Shown in pieces: positions 24,499 to 36,700 of a stretch of DNA of 64,000 bases. A model generated the notes under the pieces. That model did not search any database. It saw nothing but the letters and a program-made list of their open reading frames with translations, and was not told where the DNA came from. Source of the stretch: Liolophura sinensis (Eukaryota; Mollusca; Polyplacophora; Chitonida; Chitonidae). Each line of letters opens with the position of its first letter. Positions within the stretch are counted from its first letter, which is position 1. The stretch covers positions 32,272,510 to 32,336,509 of the forward strand of contig NC_088295.1 in the NCBI RefSeq assembly GCF_032854445.1, given 5' to 3'. Position numbers and translations under genes: made by a program.

Positions 24499-26536
24499 AT
24501 GAAGATGGGTTCCGTTGCGCTCACGGTTCTCTCTATGACTATTGGGTTCTTTTTTATATTTGTTGGAACCCTAAAACTAACCCCGTCTGTGAACACAGAG
24601 GTTTACAAGGAAATGGTAAGTTGCCGAGCGATCAAAGACAAAGCACTAAACAACAACAACATGTGTAGAGCTAAAGGCATGATTAAGTTACGAATAACAT
24701 GTTATCAGCATGTATGGCTAAAGAGGAAGAACATGGAATTTGTATCTGCTTAACAACGTGGTGAAACTTATTTCCATGCAAACTGTGATCCTAGAATATT
24801 ACGTCTTGGGGCATTGCCATATAAATGTACATGTGTCACCATTTTATTGGACGGTGTTGATGCGGAGGTTGAAGGGAACGTAGGCCTAATTAATATTCAA
24901 TCGGTCTTCACTCACCCAGCCGGCCGCAGTAGTGGTTGATACACTATTGACTTGTTTGTGTCAAACACAAAAATACAATATTGCATTGTAAATCATCAGT
25001 GTAATTAAACTGTATGTAAACCACGTGTGGAAGATAGAGGGAATTATAAGTAAAAAATTGGAAATTCTGAGAAAATGAATTTAATGAAATAGGGCCTGTG
25101 TTTATTTTCCAAAAATGTAGAGTCAGTCATCATCTAATTTGACTCTTAAAGGTTTAAAAGCTTACTTGATAGAAACAGAACAGCTTTCTAGCATGTAACC
25201 TTAAGGCCTTTCATACAAATAAGTACTGAAGAACACGTGTACTGACATACTGTGTGATTTTGTGGTGTACCAGAAGGTATTAATGCAAAGGAATGGTATT
25301 TTTTTTATATTTTTCCTACAAATACAGCCCAAGCATATCATTTCTTTACAGGTGTAAGTTTTTGAGGTAGAATTATGCCCAAATTAATGGAGTGAAAGCC
25401 AAAGAGTAAACAAATGATGATTAAATTTCATCTGTAACTCAGCCATGTCAGTAGTGTATGTGATAGTAAGTGATTTGGATTAATGATATTTCATTCAGTT
25501 ATTCCTTTGTTCTGTTACAGAGGAGAAGCTTTATTCGCAATGCGAAAGTTTTTCCCTTTGTGAAGCAGACTGGCTGGAAGCCTAACCCTCATGTGTACAG
25601 GAAGGTGATTGGTACCTTGGAGGTGGTATGTGGAGTAACGCTGGTCGTTATTCCAGGTGGGTTTTACTTTGTTTTACCTTACTTCTAAGATTAGTATGAA
25701 GTAATATACTGCTTAAGTGCTGGAACATCTCTAATGTTTATGCCACAAATACACCAGTAACCCTACTGATAAGTAAAAGGTAACGGAACATTTAAAGCAA
25801 TCAGCTGTAAATGTCGGCAAATTTGTGAGGGTGCGGGCAGTGTACGTGGTCCTCTCAGAATCTTACTGCTTTTGCTTTTTTTGGAAACTTGAAACAGTAC
25901 ATTAATTTTCAGTATGTATACAAGTAAAATAAAATTAAGTTCAAATTCATTTCAGTTCAGTTTAATTCAATTCAATAAATAAATAAAAATTGGTTAGTCC
26001 TTTACAGAAATCTGTTACAACTCTGCCTGATTCCTTTGAAACCAGTCCCTCAACAAGCCAAATCGGCCATTTTCTCTACAGATAACCCCAACCCTTGTGA
26101 TACAAGAGAAATATTCTTGATTACCCAATGAGATAATTCAACAGGGGTCTCTCTATCACAGAGTATTTGACTCAAACATTGTTCGACATAGAACCCCACG
26201 CATACGTACACACAGTATTCTAATCCTTTATGATTTATGTAAAAATGTGCTAAGATGCATACTGTTTACTTTTGTTCCACAGGGCCACTGAAAGACATCG
26301 CAAATGTATTTCTACTGATGGTAATGTTAAATGACATTTACACCCACTATGCCTTACAAGAGGGATTGGACCGAATGACCCCGGCTATTGTCTTCTTATT
26401 GTTGCTGGCTTGTCGTCTCGTCATCCACATACAGGTTAAGAGTAGAGACCGCAGAACTGTGTTTGACAAACAGAAGCCTTTCCCAGAGCGAGCAGAACCC
26501 ACAGAGTCTAGCGGTGGAGACAAGAAACAACAGTAA
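24499..26536 (+). CDS. TMEM35A: Novel acetylcholine receptor chaperone (NACHO / TMEM35A-like)
   Basis: NACHO is an ER membrane chaperone that aids assembly of neuronal nicotinic receptors. Exons 24499-24615, 25521-25656 and 26283-26536 join in frame to 168 residues; human NACHO is 167. The motif order matches: FFFIFVGTLKLTP (human FFVFMGTIKLTP), VYKEM, then RKVIGTLEVVCG (human RKSIGALEVACG), VIPGPLKDIANVFLL (human VPGRPKDVANFFLL) and CRLVIH. Four membrane segments lie near residues 8-28, 67-84, 91-109 and 118-135. The C-terminal tail is charged (EPTESSGGDKKQQ). The ATG at 24499 gives MKMGSV; a second ATG two codons on is an equally possible start. TMEM35B is a related family member, but length and motifs favour TMEM35A. 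Confidence 0.9.
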
Positions 26537-26856
26537 ACATTACCAGAGACATCATTTGCTCTTAAACTTTGTTTTAGTTTTGTCTAACGTGTGGGCTATA
26601 AGATATTTCTCAGAACGATTAACACGTGTGAGGGATGAAAATTACTAACACCGATTCGGGTAACCACATTCAGCAGTTTAAGCTCACAATATCGTGTATT
26701 ATGCATTTCTTACCTTCCAAAAACAAAGTAGGCCTGCAGATATGCAGCCTGACAAGGATATTGTCAGACTTCAGGCTGATAATAATGTAGAAACTGAGGA
26801 CAAATGAGGATGTATTTTCCAGAGTCTGATCTGTACTGCTCAATGCCTTATCATGA

Positions 26857-26862
26857 AATAAA
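26857..26862 (+). terminator. Candidate poly(A) signal for the NACHO-like gene
   Basis: AATAAA about 320 bp after the stop codon, followed by a T-rich stretch near 26900. Confidence 0.5.
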
Positions 26863-28990
26863 TTCATTGGGCTGACAGTAGGTACACCTGGGGTTCTCCT
26901 TTCTGTTTGATGTGTTTAAAGCCCGCTTTTTAATAATGTTTTACCTCCAGGAGACCATAAGATGAAGCCCTCTCTACCACTAGACTAAAGAGAAATTCAT
27001 ACCAACCTGTACTTAGATAGTGCCTATATGCACGTTACACTAATGAAAAATGTTGAGGAAAAATGCCATGTATTGATTGGCTGGTATCTTCAGTACTTTT
27101 GAGAATTACACAACGTACTTCCGGATGACATTTTATATCTCTCTACAGTGTACACTTTAGTCAGATAGAAATGTAGGTAATCCATGTATTACATTAAATT
27201 CAAACATTTCAGAATTTGTCTTCACATTTGTAAGAATGCTTCCCTTTGTAAAGTTTCGAGGTATTTACATGAAAAGGTAATGTAATTATGTTACTGTTTA
27301 TGTGTAAAAAAAAAAAAACAAACAAACATAAAACAGACAATCAGATATCTTTTCTTTATGCTAGGATTGTGTTTTTGCTCAAAATTTGGTGTGGCATTGT
27401 TCGCTTAATATGTTTTATGTTGATGTTGTAGGACAGTTTTGTTTTGTAGATAAACAATAGTACTGTACATATAATTTATGAATGGAAATCCAATCAGACT
27501 TTTTGCTGTGTAAAAAATGTTTGTGTTATGAAAAGTTGTATTTTGTTTTCATGTTTCCAGTAAACATGTTGAAGGTTAAATGTCATGAAATAGATCAAGC
27601 ATAGGTGTTACTTTCATGTATGATAGTGTAGCCAAGTTGCCTTAAGGCATAATGGGTATACTTGTAGAGCAGTGAGACACAGGTATGGACTATCTTTTTT
27701 TCAGTTATTTAGCTCTTCATTCTTTCTCTCTCATTTTGCATGTAAACTAAGTACACTCTACATGTCAGTTGAAGGTTTTGCTGTCAGGGGAAACAACACT
27801 GGTTTTCTCTTTTCTAAGCCTGGGACTTTTCTGTCTTTGATAGGTCAAAGTGAATTGTAGAAAACAATACTCATTTGACAAGTCATTGTCATCATAATAG
27901 TATTTCTAAATGCGCTGGTATATTTCTTTGAATTTATTTATTTTGTTTTTTCTGGATCAGGGAGTGGTAAGAGATGTGGGGATTTTGCTGTGTCAAAGTA
28001 TTTTACAGTTTCCTTAGCTTTTAGGGACATAATTTTTACAATAGTCATCATATTGTTGTATAATATGTGATCTGTTCTACTTGTTACCTCAGGTTGACTT
28101 TCTACCAAATATAGTTTTCCTGATCTCTGTTTATTAGCAGAAATTGTTTCTGTGTTTTTAATATTACACAGTGCATTTGGTATTTATTTTTTCTAAAGGT
28201 GTTCAGAACGTCTTTTTTTTTTTTGTTATTTATTTTTTTCTGTTAAAGTCTACTTTGCCGATATGTTTTCATCAGCACATGATTCAGTATTTTGTGAACT
28301 ATTTGTATAGCTTTACTCATATCATATTTGTACATGTACTTTGTAGTCAGTCTCATATGCAGATTCAGGTTTCCATTTTTCTTGTGACATACAAACTTGT
28401 TAACATATCATAATATTTGTCACCTTGTGAATGGTGTAGTTTTGCATGTAGTGTAAATACTGTAGGTACAGTAGGCCTGTGTTACAAAGAAGTTACTACT
28501 TGTGCCTGACAACGTACATGTACATATGTAGAGTGGATGTTAATACTGTGGCATGTGTGCTTTGACACTGCACGGTTACTGATTTGTGAAATAGGCCACA
28601 GGAGTTCATTCAGGTAGTCATGCAGTATTCATTGCATTTACATGTTTTCAGGTGACTTGAAATGTATGTTTTACCTTGAAATGTATGTTTTAAGTTTTCC
28701 TCAAAATGATCTGAATTGTTTGGATACTTAGTTTAAATAGCTTAAGCCAGTGAATCCAAACCCAGTTTTTAAACCTGTAGCATTGTGTATGGACATAATA
28801 CAAATACCCCTTCAAGCCATGTGTAGCCGTAGTAACTTAGTGTCATTGGAAGATTTAATAGAAAAATATAATAATGCATCAGTAAATATCAGACATTTGT
28901 TTACATCATGGTTTTACGAGAATCTGGCTGTTGTAAATTTGGTTTTCCAGGTGTATGTGAAAATACCCTAGTATACATGTAGTGATCATG

Positions 28991-29016
28991 GTGATATGGA
29001 TGTACAGGTATTTGTC
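28991..29016 (+). repeat. Short dispersed repeat, copy 1
   Basis: TGATATGGATGTACAGGTAT recurs with one change (C for T) at 31604-31628, with TTTGTC or TTTATC following. It is too short to assign to a family. Confidence 0.4.
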
Positions 29017-29182
29017 CATTGAAGAAAAATTAAAACTTCACAACAGTATAATAGATACTGGTTGATCAGAACATTCTCCAGTGTTGTCCAGCAAATAGTA
29101 GTCATTTGTACCATACATGCAGTTGATGACAATAGTTTGTTGTATTTCGCCATCTTTGAACAAGTGGAAACTGGGGTGAAGA

Positions 29183-29515
29183 TACTGTAATTTTTCAACC
29201 TTTTCGTATGAATATTCAAGCATATTCTGATAACATTACTCTGTGTAGACTGATAACATTACTCTGTGTAGACTGGTAACATTACTCTGTAGACTGGTAA
29301 CATTACTCTGTGTAGACTGATAACATTACTCTGTGTAGACTGGTAACATTACTCTGTGTAGACTGGTAACATTACTCTGTGTAGACTGATAACAATGCAC
29401 ATTTTGTGAATCCCTGAATATGACTAATCCAACCTATGTAGTTTTGTCTCCAAAACAACTCATAAATGTGGATAAATTGCTCTTAAATATGCGAAAAGAT
29501 TTAGAAATTAGGGTA
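29183..29515 (+). mobile_element. MITE copy 4, expanded by an internal minisatellite
   Basis: The ends are TACTGTAATTTTTCAACC and AAATTAGGGTA. The interior shares AATCCAACCTATGTAGTTTT with copy 1. It is 333 bp against about 220 for its relatives, because a segment equivalent to CATTATTCTGTGTAGACTGA has multiplied (29229-29394). Confidence 0.8.
29229..29394. repeat. 23-bp minisatellite, seven copies
   Basis: The unit is 23 bp (TAACATTACTCTGTGTAGAC plus three bases), repeated seven times; one unit is 21 bp. A partial eighth unit follows. Units alternate between GATAAC and GGTAAC forms. The array lies wholly inside a MITE. Confidence 0.9.
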
Positions 29516-30772
29516 ATAAGAGATTCATCTGTCTTAATCTCGGGTTAAACCTGCAGAAATGATTCAGTTCTTATGAATTTAATCAGAAAATGTGCGAGCA
29601 GAAAGACTGTCTGTGAAGGGAGGGTTTAAATGAAGAAAAAGAAATCATGTACTGTGGTGTGTACATTGACTAACAAAAACTGTTGTCAGCATTGTTATAA
29701 TCAGCACCGGACTTGATGAAGGTTGGTTAGACATGGTGCTGTTCTTACATGTAAGCTTTAGTCTACCTGACCTCTTAAATTCATGTACTTGTTGTATTTT
29801 GGATTACGTTGTAAATACCACAGGCATGTCATCATCACAGCTCTCAGAAACAACTCCAAATAATATCAATCAGCATGAATGATATAAAGATGTGTTCATT
29901 TGGTTGGAGAAAAATCAACTGCCTGTCTCAGTACCTGTTCCAATATGCACCATGGCTTTTTGTGGTTAAACAACATACACCAACTACACCAGGATATGTT
30001 CTCATTGAGAAAATCATTTGTTTTCATATTTGTCAATAAACATATTCCAAAACAAAAAATGAAAAAAAAAAAAATGTTTGTTATGAATTGAAATTGTCTG
30101 TCGTTAATATAGCTTGCTTTTATTTTATAAAATTGATGATTGTCAGCTCGGTACAAAAGGTGGAATATTTGTCATTTGTGAATATCATTATGCACACCTA
30201 AAGATATAGTCAGCCCTTAAAGTGACATATAGATATTTCAGGATTTAGAACTTTAGTTAAATCCTATGCTGAGATGATCTGTACTTCAAGACCAACACAA
30301 AAGTGTATCATTGTTCCCAAATTGTTAAAGACATCAGATCATGCCGACTTCCCATCGATGACAACAGTCAAATGTCTCTTTGATTTCACCCTTGACGCAG
30401 TGTGATACATGATTAACCAGTCTCTATTTGCGCCTGATTCCAGAGAATTTAATGCCAACAAAGTTATCTTTCTTGAGTAGAGCTCTTCTCTGCGTTGGGG
30501 TAATAATGTGCGCTTTCGTTTCTCAGGTGGCCATGACAGTTTGAATTAGCAACCAAGAATTCATGTCAGTGTGCGCCAGTACTTGTCCGGGAAAAAAACG
30601 TTGGCACTTGATATGATGCATTTATCAGTGACAGTTTGCTTAAAGAAATATTTTGTGTCGGTGTTTCTAAGGTGACAAGGTTAAAGTACATGTACAGCCG
30701 ACCCATTTCATAATGACCTGATTGCAAGAAATTATCATGAACTCGATGAAGTAAACAAACAAAACTGCCACG

Positions 30773-33700
30773 ATGTTTGAGGATATACCATCACACGTCT
30801 TAAAAGATATAGTAGATAAGTCACAATTAAAAGGTAAGAGTTTGTGGCTTTGATAATATGCAGAATCAATTTTATTTCTCAGAACAGTTGTAATAGCAAA
30901 TGAAAGTTTTAATTATTGCTGTGTCGAATATTATGCAGGACTGGATGATGAGGATCCCATTCCCATACCTGTCGACTCTCACGTTTTTGGCGTGAGTGTC
31001 ACGATATTTAAATAAAATGTCACATTCTCCCAGTATTTAATTTAACTTTTGTTTCACACAGAAATGTTTCACAATGTTTTTGTATGAAGTTTTCATTACA
31101 TACCAATAATGACAAAACATGTGTAACTATTAAATTGTGAGCTAAAGCGTCCAATACATAGGTAAAAATACTCCAAACCATTCCCTTTATGGGTATTGTC
31201 CTCATAGACACATACCAGGAATTTCCCAGCATCTGGGCTCTGCAGCCCTGGTGGGACCCAGGCTGTGTTGTTTTCTTACATTTTTTGTTCTATCTGGGTT
31301 GACAGCTCTATGATCCTAATTGCTAAGTGATCTGATGCACTCTTAATGGAGACCGCAACATCTTGACCAGTGAAGTTACATATATGCATCTCATTTCATG
31401 CTGGTTTAGATGTAGGTTGAGAGGTTTAATTGTTGAGGGGCTTAATGATTTATCCTGTGTCCATGATTTTCTTTATCACAAATGATTTATGTACTTCAAT
31501 AATGTATAGCATAGTCAAGACCATCAATGTAACAAAAATCATGTAGAGCATATGTTGTGGACATAAATGTTTAACTGATTTAGGATAAATCTGGTGGCTT
31601 GTATGATATGGACGTACAGGTATTTATCTTTCTTAAATATTGTATCATATATGTTGTTTTTATGGAGAATATTTCATCATACGTGTATTGTGTTTCAGAG
31701 GGAACACATTTTAAAGCACTAAAACTATCTTCTGGAGGAAAATTCAGGCGCCAGGTAAGAGTGGTTGCAAACAACTCTATCTAACTTTTGAAATATTGCA
31801 AAAGTCAGTTCAGAAAATTGGGACATGCACTAATGGTTGAAACATACTTTGTACCTGTGATAAGGCCTCATGAACAGATTAATCAGTACCAGAAGTCTGT
31901 TAATAGACTTCTGTCAGTACTAATAAACAGTATGATCTGTATGTTTTGTTTTTTTTCTTCTTTTTTTCAAGATATTTGATTTCTGATACTGATTGGTAAA
32001 TGAATATTATGTTTGATAGGAATTAATCAAACTTCAGCCACGGAGTGATGATGGCAAAATCAGTGCTACAATAGAAATCCAGAGAGTTTGGAGAGGTTAT
32101 AGATCAAGGTGAGCGCTGTATTGTATTAACCAAGTTCTAATTTTTTGAAATCTCACATACGTTGCATGTTTTATTCCTTTGTGTTAAGTACAGTGTAATA
32201 ATCATGAAGTTCTGTTGGTTCACTGTAGGTCATCATGCGGTAACTGTGCATTTTTTAAGGATGTTGTCAGTACTTAATTAAGGGATAAATGTGTAAATTT
32301 GCTTGTCTTTTATTTCCTTTGCAGATGTAAGTTGTTTGATATCTGCGGACCACGTGTCAGTAATGTGGCTGTGTATGGAGGAAGCCAACACCACGTGGCC
32401 AGACTGTATGACTTCTCACGTGTGAGTTTTACTACTTGGTTGCCAAAGTTTTGCATTGAAGACATGCTTGATCCACATGGAAATGCATATCTAAGGCTGC
32501 AAAATAATAATAATGTTGGAGTGTACTTTTTGTGGTGATGTCTAGACAATCTGGAATTCAGGATGGCAATTTTAGTCACATTTTGTGTGTAAACGAAAAT
32601 ATTTAGAATGTTTCTGAAGTGTGGGTTATGATAAAAAAAAGTTAGTTGGTTGATTTTATCACTAAATCAGAGCTTCGATTGTCTATCTTGGTATGTATTT
32701 TGGTCTTGCCACCTGTCATTTTACATGTATAAAAAAAAAATTGAAAGATTACCATTGTATTTATTGGCTATATTAGTGCTTTTATAATAGAAGACAATTT
32801 TTTTTCTCCCTATTCATGCCATTTTCTTTATTTCAGCCCAAAAAGTCAAAAGCCCGGCTTCGATTGGAGCAGTATTACAAAAATTATGTTATCAACATGA
32901 GAAAAGCCAAGGCACCAAACTCAGAAATTGCTTTGTAAGTAAAATTTAAAAACTTTGTACAGCTGCTGGACTTCAATGTCATCTTACAACCAGGCCCTAG
33001 GTTAAGCGAATCACTAACACATGCAATGTTAGAATTTTATCTATCCACAAGAGGAATAGTTTATAGAGCTCAGTCGTACCTAAAATGAACAAACCTAAAA
33101 AAAACCTTTTCCGTTACAGCATGCATGTCTCTTTCTGAATCCATATGCAGTTATACAAAGATGTTTATGGAATTCGCACTTCAGTGTCAAATACAGCTTC
33201 TTAATTTAGGCTTAAACCAAGAAATCAGTTGAAAAATATTTAATATTAGGCTAAGTATGTTATGAGATGTAAGAGGAAGTGATTGGCAAATAAGCAATAT
33301 TAATTTACATACTAGTATTTACAGCATGAAATGAACAAATTTTAAATTTTTTCTCTTGTTGATTTAGGCTTTTTTGACCATTGGATTAATTGTGGCCCCC
33401 ATAATGGGTATGGGAAATTGCTTGCATGTGACCCTGCATATGACATCACATGTGGTTTATCTGAAATTTCTTTCTTTTCTTTTCATAAAGATTTGATGAG
33501 TTCTGTGTCAATTTTATACAAAACTGGTGGAAGAGAATGAGGATGAAAGCTGACAGTGAAAAGCAAATTCAAGAAGGGGATAAATCAGCTCCTCCCTCTA
33601 CGCCAAAGTGTAAAATTGTCCTTACCCCTGCTGAGGCTGCCAGTATTATACAGAGGACCTGGAGAAGACATATTGTGAGTTTATTCTGCAAAGAATGAAG

Positions 33701-36700
33701 AATAATCTGATGTCCCAAACCTTTACCTAAACTCTCTTCTTTCTGTACACTCGAAACATTAAGGGATATACCTTTTGAAGGTTCAATCACAAGTTCAAAT
33801 TGTGGTGTAACTGGATCTATTGTAATTGTTCAACCTTTTCACATGCAAGGTGTTTATTCAAAGATATTCTGGAGGCATTATTCTGTGTAGATTGACAAAA
33901 TTGAACTTTTTCTGAAGCCCTTAAATTGGCCAATCCAACCAATGTAGTTTTGTTGCGAAATTTGTTTTTTTTTATAAATGTGCACAATTTGCACTGAAAG
34001 TTGCTCTTTCATATGCAAAAAGGTTGAGGAATTAGGGTAGAATGACTTCAAATAAGGATGTCTTCTGGTATTTGACTGGACGATATGTTAATGCTCACCC
34101 TGGGCTCATTTCAGCTTCTTCAAAGTCTATATCAGACCACGTTAGCATATAACGTGAAACATTTCCAACAGTATAATATTTAACCTTTTATATATTTAAA
34201 TACATATATTAAAGGGCAAATCTTTTGCCAATAACATAATTCTGTTATTTAAACAAACTCATTGTTATGTGATCTTATTGTAATGATAACAACACAACAG
34301 TTCACAACAGGGTTAAGTTATAGATATAGCTCACTGATATATCATGCTTCCTTCTGAGTTTCATTTGTCTTCTTCGTATTTTCATCATTCATTTCGTTTC
34401 TCACAGTACAATGTAAGAAATACAAGATTGAAGACAGGCGTTTGTAATTTCAGGATATACAGGTGTACAGGTACTATCGTGATCTTATTAACTTCAAAAC
34501 ACGAGGAGAGCCCAGTCTAATGCTGCGCTGCATCAACCCTAATGAGGCCAAATTACTGGACCCTGGGTTAGGTGTTCATGTCCGCTTTCGTTTGGCTGGT
34601 GTAAGTATGGGCAGATCTATATGAAAACTATATAGACGTTTTTATTTGTAATGTGGTAAATGGCCTAAAATTTTGCCCATAACTAATTTGCACGTTTTAA
34701 CTGATTGTAATAGTTCTGTTGATCAAAGAAAAGTGTTGTGAGCTTTGTTAGGAGGTAGGATGATATCCTGCGGGGAAAATGTAGGTTTCAGCACAAAAAA
34801 AATATTATGTTATGACATTTTTTTTCCTCTAAAAGAGCAAATTTTTAATATTAAACGTGCTTGTTTATGTTTTTATTTTCAGACTAAATTCCCACCTAAT
34901 ATCTACTACAAGATCTTCACCCATCGGCCCATAATAGACATGTGTGCCAACAGCCCAAAGGACTATACCAAACCTGCAGCTAAAAAGATCAATATAAAAG
35001 ACATAAACAACAAAACTAACACGATTAAGATAGGTAAGTTATTTTGTAGGTATATATGAATTTCTGGTTAGCAGGGGACAACTCAGTTGTAACAAGGTGT
35101 CATACTGGGCATTCTCGTCTAACACACAATTTTATACTACATGGGTGTTGGATGACTACGAGTGTGTTGGATGTGATGCACAGTATGGCATCAAACATAT
35201 CTTGGTTGACTGTGTAGACTTTGCCCATGTTCGGCAGTGATTCTACACAATCAACTCTTTATATGATTTATTTGACGGCATCGCTGGCGATATTGTCACA
35301 AATTATTTGATATAGGCCAGTGGCCTATATCATAGAGTATAAATTTTAATTGTCATAAATCTTAATAGATTGAAAGTTATATATATATATATAGATTTCT
35401 TCATATACTTTTTTTAAAATATGCTGGTCTTCAAGTTTTAACTGATTTGTTTTTTTTTTCTTATCTGATTTTGAACATGTCTGAACTTTGTTTTATTTTT
35501 GATGTTCTCAGTATGATATCGTATACCTTAACCGCCTTGTGTTTTCACCTTGTTCTCGCCACCATATGGCTGAAGTACTGCCAATGTGGCATTAAACAAT
35601 AATCATTCATTCTTTCAAAAGACCCAACCTATAATATTTATTTATTTATTTATTTGATTGGTGTTTTACACCATATTACACCATACTCAAGAATATTTCA
35701 CTTATACAACGGCAGCCAGCATTATGGTGGGAGGAAACCGGGCAGAGCCCGGCGGAAACCCACGGCCATCCGCAGGTTGTTTGCAGACCTTTCCACGTAC
35801 GGCCGGAGAGGAAGCCAGCATTAGCTGTACTTGAACTCGCAGCGACTGCATTAGTGAGAGGCTCCTGGGTCATTACACTGCGCTAGCGCGCTAACCAACT
35901 GAGCCACGGAGGCCCCTCAACCTATAATAAAAAAAAAAGAAAAAAAAAAAGGTGGGGTTAAATGGCATGGACAAAACTGGTCAGGTTATCAGCGTTCTGT
36001 CCAGCTTTATTTTTTAATGTCAGATCACCCCTCTTGTACAGTAAATGTACATAATTCACTTTAGTGCACATACTTAAATATAAGCCATTGTTTGACATTG
36101 TCTGTAATCATTCGTCCAGACAAAGAAGGTTGGTATGAGAGAGTGGAGAACAATGGGTGGAGACAGGTGTCAGATCGACTGATACAGCATATCATGAATG
36201 ATCCTCTGACCTGGGAGTCCTCCAGGAAGAAGATTAATTTCCATCATAACAAGGTACTGCTGTTATAAGTATGCATATTTGTGGTTTAAATGGAAGTTCT
36301 CTGAGTTTCAAGTGTAAAACTCTGATATGCATGTGATATGCATGTAGATCTTTTGAAATTTTTGAAATGTCACAGACCATCTCATACATCTAAGTGCAAA
36401 GGCATTACATACTTATACTTACATGTACAGTGCTGTCCTTTTTTGTAACTTTAGAAAGTACGTAATGGTAGGTTTTCTTTGCAAACCGATTCTGTTTATG
36501 TACTCCCACAGTAATTGAACTAGTAACTAGTCTATTATGAAGGAAGTTCATGAACAGAAGCATTGTATAATATCAGGGTGTGGTGAATAATACCTGTTTC
36601 AAAATACAAAAGTAGGTATTGTATTTTCGCCTAAGATTTTGCGTCTTTCAAGTGATGCTTTTGGTTTGATTCTGATTGATTCATCCACCTTATATGGCCT

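Larger units (their letters stand above)
26537..30772. other. Intergenic region between the NACHO-like and MFI-like genes
   Basis: It begins with the NACHO 3' UTR (AATAAA at 26857-26862). T-rich unique sequence follows, then MITE copy 4 with its internal minisatellite (29183-29515). I see no coding exon; the short open frames here have no recognisable motif. Confidence 0.6.

Noticed and set aside
31584-31619. 36-bp exon-like segment in MFI intron 2 (AG...CAG|GTATTT)
   Set aside because: It keeps the frame, but its 3' part is a dispersed repeat also found at 28991, and the donor is weak.
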